Shown: positions 10,901 through 23,500 of the stretch, in pieces | Position numbering within the stretch: the first letter of the stretch is position 1 | How the letters are laid out: every line of letters starts with the position of its first letter | Assembly (NCBI GenBank): GCA_013396525.1 | Contig: VWYX01000776.1 | Span: 240,213-304,212, forward strand | Direction of reading: 5' to 3' | DNA from: Chaetorhynchus papuensis | Taxonomy: Eukaryota; Chordata; Aves; Passeriformes; Rhipiduridae | DNA: 64,000 bases | Position numbers and translations under genes: made by a program | The notes under the pieces: generated by a model | What the model saw: only the letters and a program-made list of their open reading frames with translations | The model's database searches: none | Told to the model about the DNA's origin: nothing

Positions 10901-13900
10901 AAGGTTCCTTCCAGCCCAAACCATTTCATGATTCTATAATCTCTGGCAGGTCTAATTATAAAACATCACTGAACTGGACTAGGCAGCTTTCAAACCCAAT
11001 GAGCATCATAGACTTCTTGCCATTATATCAAGAAACAGAGTCAGAATCCACTTCTGGGATGAATAATTGCAACATACTTCACTCAGTCATTTGCATTTGC
11101 TGCCATTTGACCCACAGGAGTGCAGAGATTCTTCTCACTCACAGTTTTCATGATGGGCACGATTGTGCTTCTCTTGAGTAGAGAGTGAATTTGTCTCCTG
11201 CCTGAGAGTGCCTCAGAACTGGGTCTCGCTCGGTTTGAAAATTAGTGAAATTTGTGCAAGGCTTGAGACGAGGCTGGACGTAATGTCCCAGTGGACTGAG
11301 ATGAATGGCTTGGTTCAGAATGACACCAAACCCAAGGGAGTCACCAGCACTTAGAAAATAAACTGTATTATGGGTTTAAAAGCCAGGGATTCGTGCAATG
11401 TGAGGGACAATAATTTAGGAGATTTACCGCTAAGCGCAGCTATTTCTGCTGTGAAAGAGCAAAAGCCAGAAATAATGAAGAGGGGAGAGGTAGGAGAGGT
11501 GGAATTTGGTTCAAAGATGCCATTCATTCATCTATCCAGTGACAGTAACTCATCTGAATACGGAGATTCCAAAACCCCAGCCAGGTCTGAGGGGGAGGTT
11601 GGTGGTATGGTGAGCTCTCCAAGCTGTGAGCTGCTGATGGAGGAGGCCCCTGTGTCTCTTCAGGCTTCCCCTGTCCCACCTCTGGCCTCCCAGAAAGATT
11701 TTGGGACCCAAACTTGGAGTGTTTAACTACCAAAAATCCCCCAGCTGGCTGGCACTGAGGGACTGGGGAGTGCTGGGTGCAGAGCTGGGGAGGTTGCTCG
11801 AGGTGGATGGAGAAACGCAAAGGCATTGCTGGTTCATGGAGCATCCAAGCAGGCAAGGGAGCAGGAATGCTTGGGATCTGCGGGCCAAAGAGGAATCTTC
11901 TGGAGTCTGGGACTCTGGGAATGGCAAATGCTGAAGTGATGGTACCATAAAAGTAATTTGCTGGTGGTGAGCTTGGAGCATGGCAGGACTCTGGGTCTGA
12001 CAGAGCTGGTTGGGTTCCTTATTGGAAAGGCAGGAAAATTGCCATGGAAATGCAGATTTCTCTCTACCAGGAGATCTAATTCTTGTGAAACAGGATATGG
12101 ATGGTTTCCTGAATCCCCAAAGCCTCAAAACACACAAATGTCGCCTACACGTCCCAGGGAAAGACCAGCGGTCCATAACTTTCATCTAACTGGGACCAGC
12201 TGGGCAGGTTTATGAAGCAAAATTGTTTTGAGCACCTTTGGCTTAATGAACAGCAGCAGTTACACCTCATGACAATCATTGCAATGGCACAGATGAGGTA
12301 GGGAAAGACTCATCCTCACCTCGACCTCTTCCTGTAGACAATAAACGAAGGAGTGAAAGTCTGTGCATTTTACAGCAAGGGCAGGTCTTCCTCTACACTT
12401 TCCCCCCTCAACACATACTAATTCAACAAACTCCAATCAGGGGCTGTGTTTTTAATTCTCAGCTGCTGGAATGACAGGAGACATTCGAGGCAGACGTGCT
12501 GAAAAGCACGACACAAACCAAACAACACAGATAACTACCAAAAATCCCTAAGAGCAGATTGATGGGAGCCACAAACGCCTGAAATCCTGCATGAAATTTC
12601 ACTGCATGTGGAAAACACTAGTAAATATATAGAAATAAATAAATAAATATACCACCTCCAGGAAAAGGCCAGACATGCACAGTTTTAGGGCAATATTGGG
12701 AAATTTGGTGGTCTCCAGCCTTTACAGTCCCCACCACAGTTCCTGCTCTGATATTTTCATGCAGCTGGTTTATAACTCTCACTGAGATCTCCAGCTTCAG
12801 AGTCTCTTCCCCGCTCCACGTTGCAGCTGGAAAATTGAATATGGCATCCTCTGCCCAGCTTTCTTTGGGAATGGGGTGGTGGTGTGGGATGGCTGCTGGC
12901 TGCCATATTTATCATCATATTCACTTATTCCACCCAGTACTGTGATACTTCTTATCACCCACAGTCTGACAAATGCATCCACTTGGGATGAGCCACGGGG
13001 CAGTCTGAGGTTTTGAAGAATTTGTCACGAGCAGGGGTTGCCCCTCTGTTATGCTGGTGTTTACTTTTTGCCATATGCCCGTGTTCTACACATACCAAAT
13101 GCAAGATTCCAGGTTTGTTATGTGTGTTGTTAGCAACCCATGAAAAATCTGGAAACCCAAACAATGCATGGCCTAATTAAGTGGAACGTAGCCAGCTTTC
13201 TATTTTCACGTGGGGAAGAAAAGCATTTTGTCAAGGGGTAGAATATTGCCTATGAAAACTAATGGAAAACCGTCCTTTCCCTGCTCATTTCACACTTAGG
13301 GTGACTTATTTGGAGGTTGTGGCTGCTGGAACAGCCCCAGCAGGGATATTAGTGACAAAGGGAATACATCTCAGTGCTTTTCACTCCCATCAATGGGATA
13401 TTTTTAGTTGCCTTTCCAGTGCTGCCCCATCAGATGAGCAGTTGATAGGGACTCTGTGATGATGCCCCGGAAGAGTCAGCCTTGTTCTGTGTCACATGCT
13501 CGCAGCAGATCTCCACAGGTAAAGGAGATGCCAAGAAATCTTTGTGGGATTTCATCAGCTGACCCTTCTTAGGCACCGTCACCTCCTTCTTTGTCAGCTC
13601 CTCCTCTGCCAATCTGCCCTGGCAGGGGCTGAGAGAAGGCAGGAGAAGGGGTTGAATCCCTAAAACTGAACAATTTATGGATACATTTATCTGTCTAATC
13701 CTTGTTAGTACAATCCCTGGGAGGAGATCCCGTATCCCATCTCACAAGGTTCTGGAGTGGCTACACCACCTTCAGGGGTGGAGTTTGCCCTTCCCAGTGC
13801 CCTGATGCTTCCACAGAGTCCTTCCTATATTTTTTCCGTATGCGTGTGTGTGTTACAGCTCTACAGAATACCCAAAAAACCCCCTTTAGCCCCATTCTCA

Positions 13901-16900
13901 ACTCTCACATTTTCTCCCCAATGCCCTCACACCCTCCCACCCATCTTGTCACCCCACCTGTAGGACACATTGCAGCCTCACAGATCTCACAACTGGCCGA
14001 GTGTAACCTGGAAATTTCATCCCTGAAGATCCCTGGAGATCCAAGGATGCCACATCCTCACCTTCTGTTCCGACCCCCACAGGTGACCCTGCAGCAGAGG
14101 AGTGGTCCCCGTGGAGTGTGTGCTCAACCACCTGCGGGGAGGGCTGGCAGACCAGGACCAGGTTCTGCGTTTCGTCTTCCTACAGCACCCAGTGCAGTGG
14201 CCCTCTCCGGGAGCAGAGACAGTGCAACAACTCTGCCGTGTGCCCAGGTATTGGTGGGCAGCAGGGGAGGGACACTGGCTGCCTGTGGTACCTTCACTGG
14301 GATATTTCTGGGAGGCCCTGGCACAGGATGCCCAGAGAAGTTGTGGCTGCTCCATCCCTGGAAGTGTCCAAGACCAGCTTGGATGGGGCTTGGAGCAACC
14401 TGGTCTAGTGGAAAGCGGCTGGAATGAGATGATCTTTCAGTTCCCTTCCAGTCCAAACCATTCTGTGATTCTGTAATTCTTGCAGGGAGATGGTTTTCGT
14501 TCCCTGTTCCTTCTCTTTATGCCTTAAGTCCTCATACAGAGACCCTTGCTAGACCAAGCACCACGAGATGGGCACCTGCTTTGCATGGTGTGGACAATTC
14601 CACGCTATCTAAAGTCCGTGAACTCAGTACACCTGCAGGCAGGTGCCCTTTGGGGTGTTTCCAGATTGGGAACAATTTTGATGAAAAAGGACGTTCTGGG
14701 GAGACTGGAGCCTGCAAGAAAGATGGAGAGGGATTTTTTACAAGAGCATATAATGATAAGATAAAAGGGAATAGCTCTGAACTGAAAGAGAGTAGCTTTA
14801 GATTGGATATTAGGAAAAAATCTTTCCCTGTTAGGGTGGCAAGGCCCTGGCACAAGTTGCCCCAAGAAGCTGTGGCTGCCCCATCCCTGGAAGTGTCCAA
14901 GGCCAGGTTGGACAGGGCTTGGAGCAACGTGGGATAGTGGAAGGTGTCCCTGCCCATGTCAGGAATGAAATGATCTTTGAGTTCCCTTCCAACTCCAAAA
15001 CTATTCTATGTTTCTATGATTATTTTGAAGAGTTATGCTGTTAAACTTGGTGTATTATTAATTTCTCCTGCCAAGCAACATCATTGCTCAGAAACAATTC
15101 TATGATGGTGAAACCACCATCCGTGGTGAAATCACCATCTGTGTTCTCTCCTGTATTTCCTCTTCTGGTTATCTCTTATCATACAAGATGCCTGGTGAGA
15201 ATTAGTTTTGAATCCCCTTTCCTGGCACTGGGCATCAGTCACTGTTAGCAACTGATGAAGGACTGGAAAAGTCCCTGGCTTTTTTGGGTTTCTTCTTTTT
15301 GGGTTTCTTCTTTTCCTAAAGAATTATTGATTTGGCGTTAGCTTCTCTGGTAAAGCTGGAAGGGATGAAGTCCCTTAAGAGAGATCAGTGCATTCTTATA
15401 ACATTTGGCCTCTGGAGATTACAGTGACTAAAATTCCATAAATAACTTGGCCAGATTAGATTAGATTAGATGGGAGAAGATTAAATTAATATAGATTAGA
15501 AGGCTAATTAGGATAGATTAAAATCGATAAGATGTCTAATTCCAGGAGCTACCAGAGATGGCTTGAGCAATCTTGGAGAATGTTGTCCATTCCATTTTAC
15601 TCTTTGGAGTCTCCCTAGCTTTGCCTCTGAGGTGCCACTGACCGATGAGAGTAATCAGTAGGAAGACTACTTTTTCTTTTCTGAAAGCCTTAAAATTTGA
15701 GAATTCGATGAGAAAATGTTGGGAGGGAGAGAAAAAAGGGCAAGAAGCAACAAAACGATGGTGATGATGCTTCCCTAAAGGTAGTGGGGTTTTATTCCTT
15801 TCTAGCTAAATCCATCTTTTGCTTAAAAAATGCCATGTTGGCTCAAAAATCTGGAAAATAAGGTCAACTAAAAGCACATTGTGGTTTATTTCAAAGACTG
15901 GAAAGCAGCAGACACTTGGTGTCGATATCAAAGCATAAAAATTACTTGATGTTCCTCTTGCACATTTTGGGTTGTTCTCCAACTTCCCACATGCTGCTCG
16001 TTCCGGGTGGGAAGAAGCTGTGCCCTGTGGGCTCCCTTACTTCCTTAGACCTCCTCTGAAAAAAAAAAATAAAAGAAAAATCACTTCTTCTGCTTCCTTT
16101 GCAGTGCACGGCACCTGGGACGAGTGGTCTCCATGGAGCCTGTGCTCTTCCACTTGTGGGAGAGGCTACAGGGATCGGACTCGCACCTGCAAACCCCCCC
16201 AGTTCGGCGGGAACCCCTGCGAGGGGCCGGAGAAGCAAACCAAGTTCTGCAACATCGCTCTCTGCCCAGGTAGGGACAGTGACAGATCTGAAACCTCCCC
16301 TCCAGCAGGTCTCCCCAGCTCAGATGCCCTTGAGGCCCATAGATGACTCCAATGAAATTCTGAGCTACCGCAAGGAGGATCCTGAGGAAAGGACTCATTG
16401 AAGAAGCAACCCAGAGGTGCTTTCTGGGGTTGTTCAGCTCAGAGATGTCTCAGGTTCAGGTTTTCCCTGTGTGATCTCTTGCAGAGGATACCTTACATGG
16501 GTTGGACCTGGCTGTCACTGCTATTTCCAAAACCATCTTAAGTTTCTCACCTGTTCTCCCCATTGAATGGTTTAAAGTTGTTTTGCCCGACTGGGTTCAT
16601 TGTGCTGGAATGAATTAATAGTTTTACTTGTCTGTGCATTAATTCAATATATATGCAAGTTTTCTCTGTGGCTGATCCTGCTCTGGGTGATGAGCTGGAC
16701 TAAGAGACTCCTGATAGCCTTCCACGCCAAATTTAATCTTTTCAATACTGCCAAATTTTAATTCCAAATGCCTCCCCTTGACTTTGCTCTGAAACATCAG
16801 AAAGAACATCAGGATGGAATAGCTTTTACCACCTGGAAATCCAGTTATGCTCCAGAGGCTTCTTTCCTCTGACAGGCCCTGGGTTAATAGGCCCCCTTAA

Positions 16901-19900
16901 TTTAACTCTGGGTGTCCTGGTGAACACGATTTGTACACAAGGGAGCTCCCCAAAACTCCCTCCCTATCCCTGGATAAAGTCAACTGACATTTTTCCAGTT
17001 TAATGAGAATCATTATGAGACATTATTATGTCCCCGGAGGAGGAGAGGGATTGTGGGAGGGATGAGAACTTTGTGAAAACAGTGAGAAGCCTCCTGGCAT
17101 TTCCCATCGAGTTTTCACTCCAAGTAACTATCCTTGGATATTTGGCCGCTGTCCAGAAGACTCTACTTGGAATAAGAACCTCCCAGACACCAAATTGACT
17201 CTGTCATAAAAAGACAAATTTAAGAAGTCAGAGCTGGCATTGCTTGGGCAACAAAGCATACCCTGAGTTAACATTGATCCATAATTAATTTAAATACAAA
17301 TAAATACGCGACCGAAACAGTGGCGAGAAAGACAAGCAGCCCAACTGCAAGGCTTCAGCTCCAATTAGTGCCACAAAGGCAATCAGCAGCTTGGCAGAGC
17401 CAAATGAGAGCGGCGTTGGGGGAATCACTGAAGCACAACAATGGGCGTTTGACACCCCAGACACTCACAGTGTTCATTACCACCCCGCTCCGAGGATTTA
17501 TTGCTGCAGCTGATAAAAATGCTCTGCTGCAGGAACAACAGAGCCTTTGTTCCTCGGGAGCTGTGGATGCCACAGGCCGAGCCCCAAGTCCTTGGAAGAG
17601 GAAAAAAGGAGGAAGACAATGCTTGTCTCCTCACGGGCTCTACCAGAAAATGAACATTTTTGATAGACCCCACTGTGGTGTAATCGTGACACCAAACAGT
17701 CCTTGGCTGTGGCTGTGATGGGAATTCTCAGCACCTTGACCAAGAGACATCTTTGCATCAGTGCAAGTGGCTGGAGGGACAACACAGCCACCTTTGTTTC
17801 TCCTTTTTTTTAAACGTTTCTGAAATTACAGTCTATGAATAAATACAAGGAAATTACCTGTTCTAAATTCCTCACCAAATTATGGATTTGGACGTTTTAT
17901 TTTCCTACTTCCAAATGATTGCACTTCTGATAAGCTGCCAATCACCAGCAGCTGGGAGGGTGTTGAAAAAATTAAACTTTTTTTTGATAAATGCAATTTT
18001 TTGGGTAAATGTCAAACTTAACGTGGGAAATGCAATCACACTTTTCCAATATAGGGGAAAGTTAATGAAGGATTTACACCATCATTGTTAGGAAGTAATT
18101 CTTCCCTGCGAAGGTGGTGAGGCCCTGGCACAGGTTGCTCAGAGGAGCTGTGGCTGCTCCTTCCCTGGAAGTGTTCAAGGCCAGGTTGGATGGGGCTTGG
18201 AGAAATATGGGATGGTGGAATTGTCCCTGCCCATGGCAGGGGAGTAGAATTAAATTATCTTTACCTTTCCAACCCAAACCATCCTGTGATTCCATGATTT
18301 TATGATCAGTTCATGGAAACTTAACAGCATAACCTTCAGTCAGAAAAGCCACACTAATTTGTACCTGGTAGGATTTAATTTGCAGAGTTTTGGATCATTT
18401 CCAGGAAACAACCACCTGTCAAACACCACATTTTTCATTTCCCCTCTTTGGGATTGATAGGCACTGGCATGAAGCCTTGAATTTATGCACAATAAAAACA
18501 TAAATTTTTGGATTCTTAAAAACATGCACCTTTTGGAAGTACCCTTATGTCTGCCTGATTTTGCACACCTTGTGATCCCCTTTGAGTTAACAGTTGTTTA
18601 TTTGCATGTTTTTAACTTTTTTTTTACAGAGTTTGCAAACAAAAAGCTGCTCAGTGGCAATGGGGATTACACAGGGCTGATCAATTCCTTGCAGATTACA
18701 CGGGGGAGCAGTTGGCATTTATTTTTCTTGGATGGACATACAAAGCCAAAAAAAAAAAAAAGAGCTGCAATGTGATTTGAGCCAGAATTCAGAGTTTTCA
18801 GGGATTCAGGTTGTTTTTGCCGAGTGAGATCTAGCAGCTAATTAGATCTAGACAGAGCATGATGACCACTGTTAATGAGAAAAATGCTCCAGGAAGAGCA
18901 GACTGGCTGATGGATCTGTTGATCAGGGACCAATTAGGGTGTGACTGCCACACTTGGGATTGCCTCAGTCCATACCATGATAAAAGATGTATTCCTATTT
19001 CTCTCCAACCCCGTCCTTATCATAACCTCCCTTGTCCCTCCTTCCTCTATTTAATTATCAAAGACACTGCTGGGTAGAAACATCTCCAGCCTGTCAGGGT
19101 TAATTCAGCTGTGAGAGGAGTACATTGACCACACACACTCACCCTGTTCCTGGTCTTCTGTTGGAGCACACCTTCGCTCCCACATTTCCCAGCCAGCAGG
19201 AATGGTGGATTCCTGTCAATAACACTGTGATTCGAGTTTCTGGGTGCGCTTTAATGGAAAACAGAGCATTTTCACGCTTGAGAAAATTCACGCTCCACAG
19301 ATTCATGCACTGCTTTGATGAAATATGGGTTCCTTAAAAAAGTGCTGATGGCCCCAAATGGGAAATGTCACTGTAATGTACTGATCCCTTCAAAGTGTTC
19401 AGTGAAAGCATGAGCCACGTCCTCTGGTGTGATGTTATGTTGTGTTTAGCAATGTCAGTAGTTTGGACTTTCATGTCGGAATGTGCAATATCAGTAATTT
19501 CAACTTTTATGGTGTTATGTAGAGTGTGGAACATAAAAATTGAAATGTTACCTCACTTGCATCCTGTGTGACTGTTGCAGGCCACAGAGGGTCCCAAAAA
19601 TCCCTGTTGCCACAGGTGTCCAAACTTCTTTTGATGCTCTGTCCCCTTTCTCAAGCTCTGTGTCACTTTGTCCTCCCCACCTTAGTCCCTGGTAGGCAAA
19701 GGCCGGAGGCTCTCGCCACGTGGCTCCTTCCAGAGGGAAAGATTTTCACATTCCGCTCGTTTTCTTTCTTTGGGCCACTCAGTGGACGGGAACTGGAACG
19801 AGTGGTCGAGCTGGAGCTCGTGCTCCGCTTCCTGCTCCAACGGGACCCAGCAGCGGACGCGGGAGTGCAACGGACCCTCCTACGGCGGAGCCGAGTGCCA

Positions 19901-20492
19901 GGGACACTGGGTGGAGACCCGGGACTGCTTCCTGCGCCAGTGCCCAGGTTGGTGACCAATGACTTTTTCTTTCTCGTGGGCCATCTTCCCCTGCAGTCCC
20001 AATAAAATGTTTCTTCGGGGAAGACTTCCTCCTGGATCCTTTTCAGGATCCCTCCTTTTCAGTGTAGTAAAAAGGAGGTTTGGATCATTCCAACAGACTC
20101 TGCCAGCCAAAATCCAGCACCGGCAAATGTTTCAGGAGGTGAGTGATTGCCCACAGGGAATGAGCCTTTCTAACCTTAGATTTCAGCTTTTCAGCATAAG
20201 CTTAAAAAAACCCCAAGAAAATACCAATGAAACCCTTCCCTTGCCTCCACAGGGCTTCAGCTTCCCTCCTCTTTTTGTTTTGTTCCTCTCCTCCTACCAG
20301 TTCAACGTTCCCAGTTATATCTGAAGCAAACAGGGAATCCTCCATTGTACCTCAGCTTCAAACCTTATCAGGGAGAAGGTCTGGCACAATAAAGCTTTTG
20401 TTCATGTCTTTGTAAGACTTGTCACTTACTTTACTCATCTGTGACTTAAAATAATAATAATGACAGCAATAATAGTAATGATAATAACAACA

Positions 20493-20539
<47 letters not shown>

Positions 20540-23500
20540 TCCTACTGGAATTCATCCTGGTCTACCTATTTCCTCAGGGAATCCCTTCACCCTCTGGTAG
20601 CACCATTACCTGCAGTATTTAACAGGTATTGGATTTTCCTACGTGGTCTCAAGTAGGTTTTGATGTTTTGGGTATCTCATTCCTTCTTTGAAACTTATGG
20701 AGATCTTCAAAGACAAAAAGGGGCTTCAGAACTCTTTTTTAGACCACCACGTCCCACTGATTTCAGAGCTGTCTGTCAAAGCAACTCAGGTCATACCTTT
20801 CACTGCACAAAATATCGCTAAATAAAGCACCGTAATCTGGTGCTGCCCCTCTTCTTTGGTAATTTTTGTCTACTTCTTGGAGAAGACGTGGATCTCCCAC
20901 CCTCCCAAAGGGAATTATTCAACCCAAGAAGATGTGGTAACTCAAAATTAAAGCCCAAATAGTAAAGAGCAGACTTAGGCCTTGTTCTAGTTCTGTCACC
21001 GAATTGTTGTGGTACAGCAGAGGAGAATGTTTCCCTACCTTGCAGGCTTGTTGTGAGGGCTAATCACTATTTTTGCGGTGCTTTGATAAATGCAATTGTT
21101 AACATAAAAGAAGCAGCATTTTGATAAATGTCATTGTTAATGTAAAAGAAGCCACATTTCCACTGAACCTGGAAAGATGTTGGGAGAAGACACAATGGAA
21201 CGAGACAACATCCCAAACCTCTTCCCAAGGCACAATGAAGCATCAGTGCAATGGAAACAGCTGGAGGGAGGTTTATTTGATGTTTCTTCATGGGTTTTTT
21301 TTGCCCAAGGGCTCTGCTGGTCTCTCTAAAACCCCAAGCCAGACCTTCTCTGGGAAGGGCTATTTTCACACATGCATCGTACATCCCAAATGAACTCCAG
21401 ATGTGGAATTGGCCTGGCAGATGTGGCTGCCAGGTTGAATCTCAGCCCATGGGAAGAGTGTTCAGGAGCACAGCCCCAAATCTCAGCGCGAGGAAAGAGA
21501 CAGGGCTGCTTTTGCAGAGCGTGGAGGTGCTGAGGAGAAACACAAATACGCCCTTGGACTATTAAAGGGCTGATGGGATGGGAATGGGAACACTCTGATT
21601 TAATGTCAGTTGAAGATCAAACAAAGATCCAAGGCAGGAGAACCTCCCTTCCTACCAAACCCTGCCCTATTCACCCTTTGTTCCTCTGCTCACCTTGGGA
21701 CCTTGACTCCTTCTGTTGCAGATGATGTTTGGGCCCTAACAGGCTGTTTCTCTCCTCTTTTCTTTTTTTTTCTTGTTTCCAGTGGATGGGAAGTGGCAGG
21801 CCTGGGGAGTGTGGGGCAGCTGCACCGCCACGTGTGGAGGTGGCACTCAGAGACGTGACCGGGTGTGCTACGGCCCCTTCTTCGGTGGAGAGACTTGCCA
21901 GGGTCCCAAGGAGGAGTACAAGCAGTGCAACGACAGAAAGTGTCCTGGTATGTACCCCCAGAGCCCTCGTGCTTTCCTTTGAATGAGGGAGATTTGGGAT
22001 TTTTGGATTTCGGGAATGGGTCCCCTGCTCTGCGTCAGAGATGTGAATGTTACAAAAGGTTATAATCTAATAAAATCCTACCCATGACCCAGGTACAAGA
22101 TGCAAGGTCTTGATTTAACTGTTGCAGAATCCAGTGCAACCGTGTGGGTTTCAGTGAATATTTGATGAATCCCACCAGTCTTGCCTTGGTGGTTTTCATG
22201 TTTTCATTGCCATAGAGTTACAGGAGGAAAAGAGAAACTGTTTGGTAGCAAAAACTGATATCAGAGTCTCAGGTACATGAAATTGTTGAATACTAAGGAA
22301 GCTGCAGTGGTCTCCCACCCTTTACCTCTGGAAATTAAAAAAAAAAAAGCTGTGTCTGCATCTGTCAGAGCTTTACCCAAATCTCACCCTCCTTTTGCAG
22401 AGTGCAAAAGCTGAATGGAGGGCGAGTGAGCTGTAGGGCAGATGAAAACCTGCGTTTGGATGCGAAAAATGAGCAGGAGCAAACACTTCCAAGCGGGAAT
22501 GCCTCTGTCTGCTTCTCAGACTACACAGAGGCAAAAAAAAGTCCTGTGCACCATTTTTGCTTTCTTCCTCAGTCTGAGTTGAAGGGCCTGGTGAAATTGC
22601 TGGTGGGGAATCAATGGCCTCTGTGATGCTGGCAGTGAGATCACATCGATCGTGACAGGCCACAAGCTTTGACTGAAAGGGTAATTAATTGTCAGAGCAG
22701 CTCAGCGAGAGACAGGAGAGATTCTCATGGCAGCATCCTGGAATTCCTACTGGAAAGGGGATTCTCCCTAAAGGACAGGAGGCAGCAGTTTTGATCTACC
22801 TGGGGGCAGATCTGCCACGTGGAGGCCAAGCTGACCCCTCAGACTCCCTCACAAAGCGCTGAAGACAAAAGAGATGAAAGCCAAAGGACTTCAGCATGGA
22901 AGTTCCAGCACGTTCAGCTCAGAGACGACAGAGCAAGAGGCTCTGCGACAGCCTCGCCGCTCTTTCCAGCTACGCTCTAATAAAAGGCATCACCTCTCCT
23001 TACAAGCTGTGCCTCTCAATTAGCAGCAGCGTGTGAGAATCTCTCCTAACTCTGCCACAAAGCTCTCTCTCACCACAGAAAAATCTCAGCACCGGGTTGT
23101 CTGGTGGTGTCTACAGAGTGAGGCAGATTTAGTTCAGCTTCAGTGTGTGCCAGCTGGGGCCCTGGCAGAACAAGCCCGATCTTTTCTTCTCTTCCTGCAG
23201 GGGCTGATGTCCGTGCAGTGCTCAAAAGGAAAAAGGCAAGTCTCAGGCACTGGGGCCTGCCAGGGTTCACAGCCAGAAAGGGTCTCGCTGCGGTTGTTAA
23301 TTTGCAAGGGAAGGAAAAGGTGGGGAAACATCAGAGGCTAAAAATAAACCCGCCCAATTTGTTCTCCAGAAGGTATCAAATGCTGGCGTGATTTGATTTG
23401 AGCAGAAGAATTGAACTTAATTGGGTTAGTTATTAAAATCTCCCAGTGCAAATAGGTTACTCTGGTAAAAGGGATTTTGTTGTGAAGCAACATCAAAAAG

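Larger units (their letters stand above)
7954..14082 (+). other. ADGRB1 intron between linker exon and TSR2
   Basis: A 6.1-kb intron. Two CR1 fragments are present (8601-8782 and 10545-10940). CpG density stays high to about 8290 just after the linker exon. Nothing else coding was recognised. Confidence 0.85.
14248..16104 (+). other. ADGRB1 intron between TSR2 and TSR3
   Basis: A 1.9-kb intron. Two CR1 fragments fill much of the first half. A GATTA-rich patch lies at 15452-15540, and a two-copy repeat of TTTTTGGGTTTCTTC lies near 15281-15316. Confidence 0.9.
19948..21782 (+). other. ADGRB1 intron between TSR4 and TSR5
   Basis: A 1.8-kb intron with a TAA microsatellite and a 38-bp tandem duplication, both listed separately. 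No CR1 copy recognised. Confidence 0.88.

Noticed and set aside
12495..12510. Perfect 6-bp hairpin CGTGCT-GAAA-AGCACG
   Set aside because: Short stem expected many times by chance in 64 kb; no terminator or RNA-gene context.
13702..14427. Single 241-codon open frame covering the TSR2 region as one exon
   Set aside because: It is in a different frame from TSR2 and runs through both flanking introns and a CR1 copy; the true exon is 14083-14247.
20358..20555. Tyrosine-rich open frame on the - strand
   Set aside because: Direct translation of the TAA microsatellite.
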